A DNA stretch of 64,000 nucleotides from JAHECQ01 sp963775125. GTDB lineage: Bacteria > Actinomycetota > Acidimicrobiia > Acidimicrobiales > SZUA-35. The notes under the pieces are model-generated. The model saw only the letters and a program-made list of their open reading frames with translations. It had not been told where the DNA came from and ran no database searches. Position 1 is the stretch's first letter. Each line of letters begins with the position of its first letter. Where the stretch lies: NCBI GenBank assembly GCA_963775125.1, contig CAVZHQ010000006.1, positions 248,001 through 312,000 of the forward strand, in the 5' to 3' direction. This document shows positions 42,973 through 51,184 of the stretch, one piece after another. The position numbers were made by a program, and so were the translations under genes.

Positions 42973-44745
42973 TCAGGTTGCCTGGCCGGCGAACTGGGCT
43001 TGGTAGAGGCGGGCGTAGGGGCCGTCCTGTTTGAGGAGCTGGTCGTGGTCGCCTTGCTCGACGATGCGGCCGCCGTCCATGACCAAGATGACGTCGGCCC
43101 CGCGGATGGTCGACAGACGGTGGGCGATGACGAAGCTGGTGCGTTCGTGCCGCAGCGCCTTCATCGCCTGTTGGATGAGCACCTCGGTGCGGGTGTCGAC
43201 CGAGCTGGTGGCTTCGTCGAGGATCAGGATGGACGGGTCGGCCAGGAAGGCCCGGGCGATGGTGATGAGCTGCTTCTCGCCCGCGGAGAGATTGTCGCCT
43301 TCGTCGTTGATGACCGTGTCGTACCCGTCGGGCAACGAATGGACGAAGCGGTCGACGTAGGTGATGCGGGCCGCTTCCTTGATCTGGTCGTCGGTGGCCG
43401 TCGGATTGCCGTACGCCAGGTTCTCGCGGATGGTGCCGCCGAAGAGCCACGTGTCTTGGAGGACCATGCCGATCTCCGAGCGAAGCTCGCGGCGGGGGAA
43501 GCCGGCGATGTCCCGACCGTCGAGGGTGATCCGGCCGCTGTCGAGGTCGTAGAACCGCATCAGTAGGTTGACCAGGGTGGTCTTGCCCGCGCCCGTCGGG
43601 CCGACGATGGCCACCGTCTGGCCTGGCTCGGCCACGACGTCGAGGCCGTCGATCAGTGGGCGGTCCGGGGTGTACGAGAAGTGGACGTCATCGAACTCGA
43701 CCCGACCGCGGACCGGCAGGCGATTCGGCGTGTCGGCCTGTTCGACCGACTCCTCGTCCGCGTCGAGCAACTCGAGAACCCGCTCCAACGACGCGATGCC
43801 CGACTGGAAGGTGGCGGTCATCGCAGCCAGATGGGTGAGCGGTTGGGAGAACTGTCGGGCGTACTGGATGAGGGCTTGCATGTCGCCGACGCTGATGGCG
43901 CCGCTGGCGATACGGAGTCCACCGACCACCGCGATGAGGACGAACTGGATGTTGCCCATGAACGTCATGGCGGGCTGGATCAGGCTGGCCGTGAATTGGG
44001 CGGCGAAGCTCGCCTCGTACAAGTGGTCGTTGTCGTCGCGGAACCGTGCCTCGACGTCGCGCTGACGGCCGAAGCTCTTGACGATGGCATGACCGGTGAA
44101 CACCTCCTCGGCCTGGGCGTTGAGGCTGCCGGTATGGCGCCATTGGGCGATGAACCGAGGGCGGGCCTTGCCCCCGATGATCTTCATCAGCCACACCGAC
44201 AGGGGCACGGTGACCAACGCGACGACGGCCAGGAGCGGCGAGATGATGAACATCATCGCGATGACGCCGATGAGCGTCAGCAACGAGGACACGATCTGGC
44301 TGGTCGTCTGCTGGAGGCTCTGGGCCAGGTTGTCGATGTCGTTCGTGACCCGGCTGAGCAGATCGCCGCGTGCCTGGCGGTCGATGTAGGCGAGAGGCAA
44401 GCGGTTGATCTTGCCCTGGACCGACGCCCGCAGGGAGAACATGGCCCGCTGGATGGCGCCTGCAAGCAGGTAGGCCTGCGAGTAGGCGAGGACCCATGCG
44501 CCAAGGTAGATGCCGGCGATCACGAACAGCTTGCGATGGAGGGCGGCGAAGTCGATGTCGCCGGCCTGGAAGCCGCTGAACACGATGTCGGTGGCCTGAC
44601 CGAGGAGACGCGGTCCGAGCACCACCAGCACGACGCTGGCCACGGTGAGCAGCAGCACCACGATGAGCAGTGGTGTCTCGTGGCCCAGGATCTCGCCCAA
44701 CCGGCGTAACGACTTGCCGAAGTTCTTGCTCTTCTCGGCCGGCAT
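42973..44745 (-). CDS. ABC exporter half-transporter with canonical ATPase site
   Basis: A 590-residue fused membrane-ATPase subunit. Six membrane helices fill residues about 20-320; the nucleotide domain has Walker A GPTGAGKTTL, signature LSAGEKQ, Walker B ILILDEATSSVD and H-loop IAHRLS. It pairs with the upstream gene at 44878 as a heterodimer. In the same frame, sequence continues upstream to the stop of that gene (SNGGPAGNGPATNGRSDDD, then QGSFGPGGGAGMPAEKS), which looks like a real flexible N-terminus. A GTGA overlap start plus one extra base near 44870 would include it, so ATG 44745 may be too short by about 45 residues. Cargo unknown. Confidence 0.92.
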   Translation of the reverse strand: MPAEKSKNFGKSLRRLGEILGHETPLLIVVLLLTVASVVLVVLGPRLLGQATDIVFSGFQAGDIDFAALHRKLFVIAGIYLGAWVLAYSQAYLLAGAIQRAMFSLRASVQGKINRLPLAYIDRQARGDLLSRVTNDIDNLAQSLQQTTSQIVSSLLTLIGVIAMMFIISPLLAVVALVTVPLSVWLMKIIGGKARPRFIAQWRHTGSLNAQAEEVFTGHAIVKSFGRQRDVEARFRDDNDHLYEASFAAQFTASLIQPAMTFMGNIQFVLIAVVGGLRIASGAISVGDMQALIQYARQFSQPLTHLAAMTATFQSGIASLERVLELLDADEESVEQADTPNRLPVRGRVEFDDVHFSYTPDRPLIDGLDVVAEPGQTVAIVGPTGAGKTTLVNLLMRFYDLDSGRITLDGRDIAGFPRRELRSEIGMVLQDTWLFGGTIRENLAYGNPTATDDQIKEAARITYVDRFVHSLPDGYDTVINDEGDNLSAGEKQLITIARAFLADPSILILDEATSSVDTRTEVLIQQAMKALRHERTSFVIAHRLSTIRGADVILVMDGGRIVEQGDHDQLLKQDGPYARLYQAQFAGQAT

Positions 44746-44877
44746 CCCCGCGCCGCCGCCGGGCCCGAAGCTGCCCTGACGGGCGGCCCGTCCGGTGGTG
44801 GAGATGACCGCATCGTCGTCGGAACGGCCGTTGGTTGCTGGCCCATTGCCGGCCGGGCCGCCGTTGCTGGTGCGCAG

Positions 44878-46614
44878 TCACGCCAACGCTCCTTCGCCCA
44901 GCTGGGAGGCCACGATCTCGGCGTACGTCGGGCAGTCGTCGAGGAGCTGATCGTGGGTTCCTCGGCCGACGACCCGCCCGTCTTCGAGGACGAGAATCTG
45001 ATCGGCGCCGGCAATGGTCGAGACCCGCTGGGCCACGATGACGACGGCGGAATCCCTGGTCTCGGGTTCGAGCGCGGCCCGGAGTCGGGCGTCGGTGGCG
45101 AGGTCGAGGGCGGAGAACGAGTCGTCGAAGACGTAGATTTCCGGCCGGGCGACCAGGGCGCGGGCGATGGAGAGCCGCTGCCGTTGGCCGCCCGAAACGT
45201 TCGAGCCGCCTTGGGCGATGCTGCTTTCGAGGCCGTCCGTCATTGCCTGGACGAAGCCGGCGGCCTGAGCGATTTCGAGCGCGTGCCACAGGTCGCCCTC
45301 GGTGGCGTCGGGTCGCCCGAAGCGCAGGTTCGAACTGACGGTGCCGGAGAAGAGGAAGGCCTTCTGGGGGACGTAGCCGACCTTTCCCCACAACAGGTCG
45401 GGGTCGAGCTGGCGGACATCGACCCCATCGACCAGGACGGTGCCTTCGGTCGCGTCGAAGAGCCGGGCGACGAGGTTGACCAGCGTGGTCTTGCCGGCTC
45501 CGGTGCTGCCGATGATGGCGGTGGTCTGACCCGCCGCAACTCGGAAGGAGACGTCGTGGAGTACCGGCTCCTGAGCACCCTGGTAGCGGAAGCTGACGTT
45601 CCGGAACTCGAGCGTGCCGTGTTCGGTGAGCGTGGTGACCGGGTGTTCCGGTGGGGTGACCGACGACTGCGTATCGAGCACCTCGACGATTCGCTCGGCT
45701 GCGACTGCCGCCCGCGGCAGCATGGAAACCATGAAGGTCACCATGACGACGGCCATGAGGATCTGGATCAGATAGCTGATGTAGGCGATCAGCGAGCCAA
45801 GCTGCATGTTGCCGCTGGCGATACGGTCGGCGCCGATCCACAGCACGGCGAGGCTGGACACGTTCACCATCAATCCGACGGTGGGGAACATCGATGCCAT
45901 CAGACGGCCGGTCCGGAGCGAGGTCTCGGTCAACGCCGCGTTGGCAACCGCGAACCGTTCGGCCTCCTCGGGCTCGCGCACGAAGGCTCGCACGACCCGG
46001 ATGCCCGTGATCTGTTCACGAAGGACGCCGTTGACCCGGTCGATCCGGACCTGCATCTTCTGGAAGGCCGGCACCATGCGGTACACGACCTGGCCCAGGA
46101 CGAGCACCGTTGCCGGGATGACGACGAGCAGGATGAGGGACAGGCCGGCGTCCTCCCGGACCGCCATGGCGATGCCGATGATCATGGTCAGCGGTGCGGC
46201 GACCATCATCGTTGCGCCGAGCACCACCAGGGACTGGACCTGCTGGACGTCGTTGGTGATCCGGGTGATCAGCGACGGAGCGCCGAATCGACCGACCTCG
46301 CGGGCCGAGTAGCTGGTGACTTGATGGAACAGGTCCCGGCGCACGTCGCGGCCAAACGCCATCGACGCTTTGGCCCCGAACCAGACCGCGACGGCGGCGA
46401 ACACGATCTGGACAGCGCTGAAGCCCATCATGACGGCCCCGACCCTCCAGATGTGGCCGTTGTCGCCAGGCAGAACACCGTTGTCGATGAGGTCGGAGTT
46501 GAGCGCCGGGAGGGTGAGCGTTGCGGCCGTCTGCACGGCCTGAAGGAGGACGACGACGAGCAGGATGTTGCGGTACGGCCCGAGGTGGGTGCGGAGAAGG
46601 CGACGGAGACTCAC
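44878..46614 (-). CDS. ABC exporter half-transporter with degenerate ATPase site
   Basis: A 578-residue fused membrane-ATPase subunit, first gene of the exporter pair. Walker A is GSTGAGKTTL, signature NVSGGQRQRLS, and Walker B ends IYVFDDSFSALD. The catalytic glutamate after Walker B is replaced by aspartate, and the H-loop reads AQRVS instead of AHR. This is the degenerate site seen in heterodimeric exporters such as BmrCD or TM287/288. It starts with GTG at 46614; a TAGCCT box lies nine bases before it. Confidence 0.92.
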   Translation of the reverse strand: MSLRRLLRTHLGPYRNILLVVVLLQAVQTAATLTLPALNSDLIDNGVLPGDNGHIWRVGAVMMGFSAVQIVFAAVAVWFGAKASMAFGRDVRRDLFHQVTSYSAREVGRFGAPSLITRITNDVQQVQSLVVLGATMMVAAPLTMIIGIAMAVREDAGLSLILLVVIPATVLVLGQVVYRMVPAFQKMQVRIDRVNGVLREQITGIRVVRAFVREPEEAERFAVANAALTETSLRTGRLMASMFPTVGLMVNVSSLAVLWIGADRIASGNMQLGSLIAYISYLIQILMAVVMVTFMVSMLPRAAVAAERIVEVLDTQSSVTPPEHPVTTLTEHGTLEFRNVSFRYQGAQEPVLHDVSFRVAAGQTTAIIGSTGAGKTTLVNLVARLFDATEGTVLVDGVDVRQLDPDLLWGKVGYVPQKAFLFSGTVSSNLRFGRPDATEGDLWHALEIAQAAGFVQAMTDGLESSIAQGGSNVSGGQRQRLSIARALVARPEIYVFDDSFSALDLATDARLRAALEPETRDSAVVIVAQRVSTIAGADQILVLEDGRVVGRGTHDQLLDDCPTYAEIVASQLGEGALA

Positions 46615-46623
46615 GAGGTTCCG

Positions 46624-46629
46624 AGGCTA
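46624..46629 (-). promoter_or_regulatory. Putative -10 box of the ABC exporter operon
   Basis: TAGCCT on the minus strand, nine bases before the GTG at 46614; the same hexamer and spacing occur before leuS. Confidence 0.35.
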
Positions 46630-46705
46630 ACCGGGGAGAGCGGGTTGTTCGGTGGTAAAAGCTGTCCGTCGGTTAGCTGGTCGATCGTTCGGAGGGGTCG
46701 GTGTC

Positions 46706-46903
46706 GTGACGTATGTGCTCGGGGTCGATCTTGGGACGACGTTCACGACGGCCGCGGTGTGCGAGGCGGGTCGGGAACCGCGGATGGTGCCGTTGGGTGC
46801 CAGCGGGTACGCGGTGCCCAGCGTGTTGTTCCTGCGGGAGGTCCGGAGGAGGAGCCTGATGTCGTTTTGCCGCGATGTCAGGCGTGCCGCCTGCGCCGGC
46901 TGA
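46706..46903 (+). pseudogene. Hsp70-family N-terminal fragment
   Basis: Sixty-five codons starting at GTG 46706 behind ribosome site GGAGGGG. The first 45 residues are a good Hsp70/actin-fold start (VTYVLGVDLGTTFTTAAV with the phosphate-1 loop, then GASGYAVPSVLFL). After about 46845 the similarity ends, and the frame closes 58 bases later. Everything that would form the rest of the ATPase and substrate domains is missing, so this is a truncated remnant unless a short protein is intended. It faces the broken gene at 46942. Confidence 0.65.
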
Positions 46904-46941
46904 GCCTAGCGGTGGCTCCTAGTTCCGGCGAGTGGAGTGTT

Positions 46942-48034
46942 TCAGTAGCTGCCGGGGGTGAGCTCCAGGGTTCCGCTGACGCGGGGAACCCGCATGATGA
47001 CGGCGCTGGACGTCACGTCCATCCAGGCGCGGTCGATGCCGGTCAGGTACCAGAGACGGGGCTCGGCGCCGATGATGCGAAACGTGATCCACGCTCCGGG
47101 GTCCTCGTCGGCGGCGACGAGCCGAAGGAGCAGTGCTCCATCGATCCATTCGGCCCGGCCGAGCGATGCCTCTGACTGGTCGAGATCGACGACGGTTGGG
47201 ACTGTCGTCGAGGCCGGAGGCCAGGCCGCGTAGTCGGCCCGGACCGGATGCGGCAGCGAGCGCAGCCGCGGACGGGTGGTCGAGCGGCGGCCTGGTCTTC
47301 GAAGCGGCCGTTCGATCGTTCGCTGAGCGAGCTCACGATCTGGCTTCGATCCCATTCTCTGGCGAGAGCCAGGGCCAAAGCAGCGGTCTCGCCGTCGACT
47401 GAGCCATCGGTGCGAAGCGACGTGAGAAGTGCGTCGAGCGCTCGATCGACGAGCGGCTCGATGGTGTCGGACCGGTCGCCGGCAAGGGCCGACGCAACCA
47501 GGAGGGCGAAAAGTTGATCGGGCGAGGGTTCTGACCGGAGCCCCGGCGAGGCCGGCCAGGCTTCTTCGGGGACGGCATGGCCAGCAAGTTGCAGCCCCAG
47601 CGATGCCGCTGCCAGGAGCGAAGGCTCGAGCGACCGTCGTCGGTGCAGTCGTTCGGGCGCAGCAGCCTCGACGCGACCAGGTCGGCGATCTCGGCCGACG
47701 TCCAAGTGAACTCGGTAGGGGAGAGCGCAGTGAAGGTGAGATTGTTCCATACCGCATCGCGCCGCACCGCCGAACGGACCCCGAGGAGCAGCATGACGCG
47801 AGCGGCGTATCCGAAGCGGTCGGTAGTGAGGAGGGGGTCGGTCCGGTCATTGGCGGCAACGGGGCGGTCGGCGAGGACGCGAGCAATCGCGCGGTCGAGC
47901 AGGTCGACGTAGCGCTCGGTCCACGCGGGAGTGGTCGCGGCCATGAGCCCGAGCGCGAGCGCCGAGTAGACATCATCGTTCGTCGAACCGGCCTCGTTGA
48001 CGAGCCAGTTCGAGGAGCGGTTGGAGAGCTCCAC
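46942..48034 (-). CDS. Hypothetical protein with two apparent frameshifts
   Basis: Three frames are needed to read one continuous protein of about 364 residues: MELSNRSSNWLVNEAG... to NDCTDDG, then SLEPSLLAAASLGLQLAG... to FEDQAAAR, then RLRSLPHPVRADYAAW... to the end. Each change corresponds to one missing base, near 47634 and near 47280. The protein is helical and Ala/Leu-rich with no family I recognise. Together with the truncated Hsp70 gene facing it, the region may be decaying, or it may share the window-wide indel problem. Confidence 0.45.
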
Positions 48035-48040
48035 CGTGCG

Positions 48041-48424
48041 CTACCGAGGACGACGACGGCCGGTGATCACCCGGTTCCTGACCCGCCAGCCATCGGCCGT
48101 CTTCACCACGTCGTCGTAGTAGGAGGCGGTGCCGAAGACGCCACCCTTGGCCCGAGCGACGATGCGGAAGTACATCTTGACGCCGTCGGCCTCCTCGTCC
48201 ACGTAGATGTTGGTCATCAGATGCGTGAGGGGGTGAGTAGCCTCCTCGTCCATGAACCGGCGGATCTCGGCCAGTCCCTCGACGCGGGGCCCGCCGATGT
48301 CGGTCAGGTCGAAGACGGCATCGTCGGTGAAGATGCGTCCCAGCCCCTCCCAGTTGCGGTCGTCGATCGCGTCGCCGTATCGGCCGGGCAGCTCGTGGAG
48401 TTCAAGACGGTCAGCGGTGTCCAT
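48041..48424 (-). CDS. SnoaL/NTF2-like protein
   Basis: A 127-residue cone-shaped NTF2-fold protein of the SnoaL_4 type. Characteristic segments are LHELPGRYGDAIDDRNWEG, FTDDAVFDLT and DDVVKTADGWRVRNRVITG. Members include isomerases, dehydratases and ring-hydroxylating dioxygenase beta-like proteins; the tryptophan and aspartate pattern does not settle which. It is divergent from gamma-glutamyltransferase with 66 bases between starts. Confidence 0.82.
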   Translation of the reverse strand: MDTADRLELHELPGRYGDAIDDRNWEGLGRIFTDDAVFDLTDIGGPRVEGLAEIRRFMDEEATHPLTHLMTNIYVDEEADGVKMYFRIVARAKGGVFGTASYYDDVVKTADGWRVRNRVITGRRRPR

Positions 48425-48430
48425 TCCCGG

Positions 48431-48436
48431 ACGTTA
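48431..48436 (-). promoter_or_regulatory. -10 box, leaderless start of SnoaL-like gene
   Basis: TAACGT on the minus strand, six bases before the ATG at 48424. Confidence 0.5.
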
Positions 48437-48477
48437 CCGCACGCGCCCCGCGGGAGGTCGAGGGCGGGGCCCTGGGG

Positions 48478-48483
48478 TAGCGT
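48478..48483 (+). promoter_or_regulatory. -10 box, leaderless start of gamma-glutamyltransferase gene
   Basis: TAGCGT followed by seven bases and the GTG at 48491. Confidence 0.5.
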
Positions 48484-48490
48484 CCGGGAC

Positions 48491-50059
48491 GTGAACGAAC
48501 TGGCGATACGAAGCACCACGGGTGCGGTGTGCACGGTTGATCGGCGGGCGTCGGCGGCGGGAGCTCGAATGCTCGAGCTTGGTGGAAACGCAGTGGATGC
48601 CGCCGTTGCGGCCTCGGCGGTTCTGGCGGTGACCACCCAGCACATGTGTGGCATGGGTGGCGATCTGTTCGCCCTGGTCCACCTCAGCGAGGGCGCACCC
48701 GCTTGTCTCAATGCCTCGGGGTGGGCCGGCAGCGGGGCTGATCCCGATCGGCTTCGATCCGACGGGCACACTCGGATGCCCTTTCACGGCGACGTGCGAA
48801 CCGCGCCGATACCGGGTTGCGTCGACGGATGGGTTGCGCTGGCGAACCGGTTGGCGAACCTGCCGTTGGCGACGTTGCTCGAGCCGGCGATGGCCTACGC
48901 AGCGGATGGGTTCGAGGTGCCGGGACACTTGGCCGCGGCGTCGCGGCGGGTGCGAGGTGTGGCGGGCGCCGAGGAGTATCAAGACCTCGTCGCCGGCCAA
49001 ATCCTTCGGCGACCCGACGTCGCCCGCATGCTGCGCCACGTGGCCGACGGGGGGCGGGAGGCCTTCTACCTGGGGGAGTTCGGTGCCGCGCTCTTGGCGT
49101 TGGGCGATGGCGAGTACGACCAGTTCGATTTGGATCATGTGCATGCCGACTGGGTCGACCCGTTGTCGATCGACGTTTGGGGGCATCGGGTGTGGACCAT
49201 CCCGCCGAACTCGCAGGGGTATCTGACGCTGGCTTCGGCGGGCATTGCCGAGGGACTCGATCTGCCCGATTGCGCTGACGACCTGTGGCAGCACTACCTC
49301 GTCGAGTCGGCCCGCCACGCTGGCTTCGATCGCAACGACTGCCTGTACGACGGTGCCGATGGCTGGGCGCTGCTCGACCCGCAGCGGTTGGCCGCTCGGC
49401 GCGCCAATATTCGCCAGGATGCGGTCGCCAACCTGGGCGACACCTACGCGGGTGGCGGAACCATCTTCCTCACCGCGGTCGACGGACAAGGCGGGGGCGT
49501 TTCGCTGATCCAATCGAACGCCGCCGGCTTCGGCGCGAACTTGGTGGTACCGGGCACCGGCGTCTTCCTGCACAACCGTGGTAACGGCTTCGCGCTGACT
49601 CCGGGCCATCCCGCGGAGTACGGCCCCCGGCGCCGGCCGCCGCACACCCTCTCGCCTGCGCTCGTCACCCAACTCGATGGCCGGTTGCGTACGGTTCTCG
49701 GGTCGATGGGGGGCGACGCGCAACCGCAGATCGTTTTGCAGATGCTGACTCGTCTCCTGCACAACCGTGAAATGCCGGCGCAGGTCGTCGCGGCACCACG
49801 CTGGATCCTCGAGCCGCCGAACTCGAACGGGTTCGACACGTGGTACGAACCCGACCGACCAAACGTCGTCTTCGAACCCAGCGCGTCCCGGACGTGGATG
49901 GAGGGGTTGGAGCGACGAGGTCACCGAGTCGAACGACGTCCCGTCAACGTCGGGCACGCCCACCTGATCGACCTTGTCGACGGTGTCGCCTTCGCCGCCA
50001 CCGAGCCACGCATCAACACCAGCGCTGCGGTGGGCCCCTCGCTCGGTGGGCAAGGCTGA
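48491..50059 (+). CDS. Gamma-glutamyltransferase family protein
   Basis: A 522-residue Ntn-hydrolase of the GGT family. The large-subunit start is ASAAGARMLELGGNAVDAAV and TQHMCGMGGDLFALV. The autoprocessing site aligns with YAGGGTIFLTAVD, where the threonine would become the nucleophile of the small subunit; the usual TTHxS is altered to TIFLT. The C-terminal region has NRGNGFALTPGHPAEYG and LGSMGGDAQPQI. No signal peptide is visible, so it probably acts in the cytoplasm, unlike classical GGT. Substrate may be another gamma-glutamyl or acyl compound (cephalosporin acylase-like members exist). Confidence 0.87.
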   Translation: MNELAIRSTTGAVCTVDRRASAAGARMLELGGNAVDAAVAASAVLAVTTQHMCGMGGDLFALVHLSEGAPACLNASGWAGSGADPDRLRSDGHTRMPFHGDVRTAPIPGCVDGWVALANRLANLPLATLLEPAMAYAADGFEVPGHLAAASRRVRGVAGAEEYQDLVAGQILRRPDVARMLRHVADGGREAFYLGEFGAALLALGDGEYDQFDLDHVHADWVDPLSIDVWGHRVWTIPPNSQGYLTLASAGIAEGLDLPDCADDLWQHYLVESARHAGFDRNDCLYDGADGWALLDPQRLAARRANIRQDAVANLGDTYAGGGTIFLTAVDGQGGGVSLIQSNAAGFGANLVVPGTGVFLHNRGNGFALTPGHPAEYGPRRRPPHTLSPALVTQLDGRLRTVLGSMGGDAQPQIVLQMLTRLLHNREMPAQVVAAPRWILEPPNSNGFDTWYEPDRPNVVFEPSASRTWMEGLERRGHRVERRPVNVGHAHLIDLVDGVAFAATEPRINTSAAVGPSLGGQG

Positions 50060-50134
50060 GTTCCAGACCACCGAGCCTGGCTGATGGCGGCGGTGCCGAC
50101 GTGGAATCCGAACAGCGGCAAGGGGCGCCGGACC

Positions 50135-50140
50135 TAGACT
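50135..50140 (+). promoter_or_regulatory. -10 box, leaderless start of DUF1330 gene
   Basis: TAGACT followed by eight bases and the ATG at 50149. Confidence 0.4.
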
Positions 50141-50148
50141 GCCGGCTC

Positions 50149-50436
50149 ATGGCTGTCTACCTGATCAGTGACCTCGACGTGTTCGACCCCGAGGTGTTCG
50201 CCGAGTACCAACAGGGTTTCCCCGAGATCCTCGCCCGTCACGGCGGTCGCTACCTGGTGCGGGGCGGCGAGACCCGGGTGATGAGCGGAGACTGGGATCT
50301 CCACCGACTGGTCATCTTCGAGTTCCCCGACCAGGAAGCTCTGCAGGCCACGTTTGCCGACCCCGACTATGCGCCGCTGGCCATGGCCCGTGAACGCTCG
50401 GCTCGGTCGAAGGCGTTCGTGGTCGACGGCATCTGA
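50149..50436 (+). CDS. DUF1330 family protein
   Basis: Ninety-five residues of the ferredoxin-like dimeric alpha-beta barrel family DUF1330: VYLISDLDVFDPEVFAEYQ, HGGRYLVRGGE and VIFEFPDQEALQATFADPDYAPL are typical. The role of the family is unknown. Start ATG 50149 agrees with the family N-terminus and with the -10 box; the same frame is open far upstream inside the gamma-glutamyltransferase gene, which is not meaningful. Confidence 0.87.
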   Translation: MAVYLISDLDVFDPEVFAEYQQGFPEILARHGGRYLVRGGETRVMSGDWDLHRLVIFEFPDQEALQATFADPDYAPLAMARERSARSKAFVVDGI

Positions 50437-50472
50437 GCTTTGCGTCCTGGGTCCTCATTCACTCGTCCTCGA

Positions 50473-51153
50473 TCATCCGTCTTCGGTGCGCCGGCGGTGG
50501 TTGCGTGGTCGGGGGGCATGCCAGCCGAACTGGAGTGCGGCAAGGCGCAGGGCGAAAACCGCCGCGGCGATCGCCGCGGCGGTTGGTCCGGACAGTTCGT
50601 CGTAGTGGTGGGTGACCGTGATGGCGCCGGCGCCGAGCGCGGCGGGGATGCCGTAGAGCACGGTTTCGGCCCGGAACAGCATGGGTTCCTCCCGGGCGAG
50701 GACGTCGCGGACAACGCCACCTCCGGTGGCAGTCAAGACCCCGAGGGCGACGGCACCGATGCCGGTGAGCCCGAACGCGAGCGCCTTCAGCGTGCCGGTG
50801 ACACAGAAGAGCCCAAGACCCGCGGCGTCGAACACCAGGTGCGGGCGCAACCAACGTCGCTCGATCTGGCCGTGGGCGGCGAACACGACCGCGGCTGCCA
50901 AGAGCGGGACCAACAACGAACTGGGTTCGGTGAGTCCGGGCGGTGGGGTGTCGCCGAGCAAGGCGTCGCGGATGAGTCCGCCGCCGAGGGCGGTCACCGA
51001 GGCGAGGGCGATGACCCCGACGAGGTCGAAGTCCTTCCGCACCGCAACGAGCCCTCCCGACACGGCGAAGACGAAGATGCCAATCAGGTCCAGCGCTCGT
51101 TCGATCGACGGATCGAGCCCGACGTTTCCCTGGGCGAGTTGCATGGCGAGCAC
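50473..51153 (-). CDS. TRIC/YicG-family (UPF0126) membrane protein
   Basis: A 226-residue protein of two tandem three-helix repeats of the bacterial TRIC channel family. Each repeat carries the signature: FAVSGGLVAVRKDFDLVGV, then GGGLIRDALLG; and CVTGTLKALAFGLTGI, then GGGVVRDVLAREEP. Prokaryotic TRIC proteins form trimeric monovalent-cation channels; some relatives have been linked to glycine uptake. The GTG at 51153 follows a -10 box by seven bases. It is downstream of the RecQ-like helicase on the same strand. Confidence 0.9.
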   Translation of the reverse strand: MLAMQLAQGNVGLDPSIERALDLIGIFVFAVSGGLVAVRKDFDLVGVIALASVTALGGGLIRDALLGDTPPPGLTEPSSLLVPLLAAAVVFAAHGQIERRWLRPHLVFDAAGLGLFCVTGTLKALAFGLTGIGAVALGVLTATGGGVVRDVLAREEPMLFRAETVLYGIPAALGAGAITVTHHYDELSGPTAAAIAAAVFALRLAALQFGWHAPRPRNHRRRTEDG

Positions 51154-51160
51154 CGAGACA

Positions 51161-51166
51161 ACCGTA
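51161..51166 (-). promoter_or_regulatory. -10 box, leaderless start of TRIC-family gene
   Basis: TACGGT on the minus strand, seven bases before the GTG at 51153. It lies just upstream of the RecQ-like stop codon. Confidence 0.5.
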
Positions 51167-51184
51167 ATGGCGGGTGCCCGATGA

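Noticed and set aside
46706..46903. A functional short Hsp70-like protein
   Set aside because: Only the first part of the nucleotide-binding domain is present; the remaining ATPase subdomains and the substrate domain are absent.
44953..47175. 740-codon open frame on the plus strand opposite the ABC exporter genes
   Set aside because: Composition is rich in Asp, Gly and Val with no domain, as expected for the antisense of GC-rich ABC transporter genes.
47429..48490. Upstream extension of the gamma-glutamyltransferase frame by about 350 codons
   Set aside because: The enzyme family starts near 48491, a -10 box sits directly before that GTG, and the extension is antisense to two other genes.
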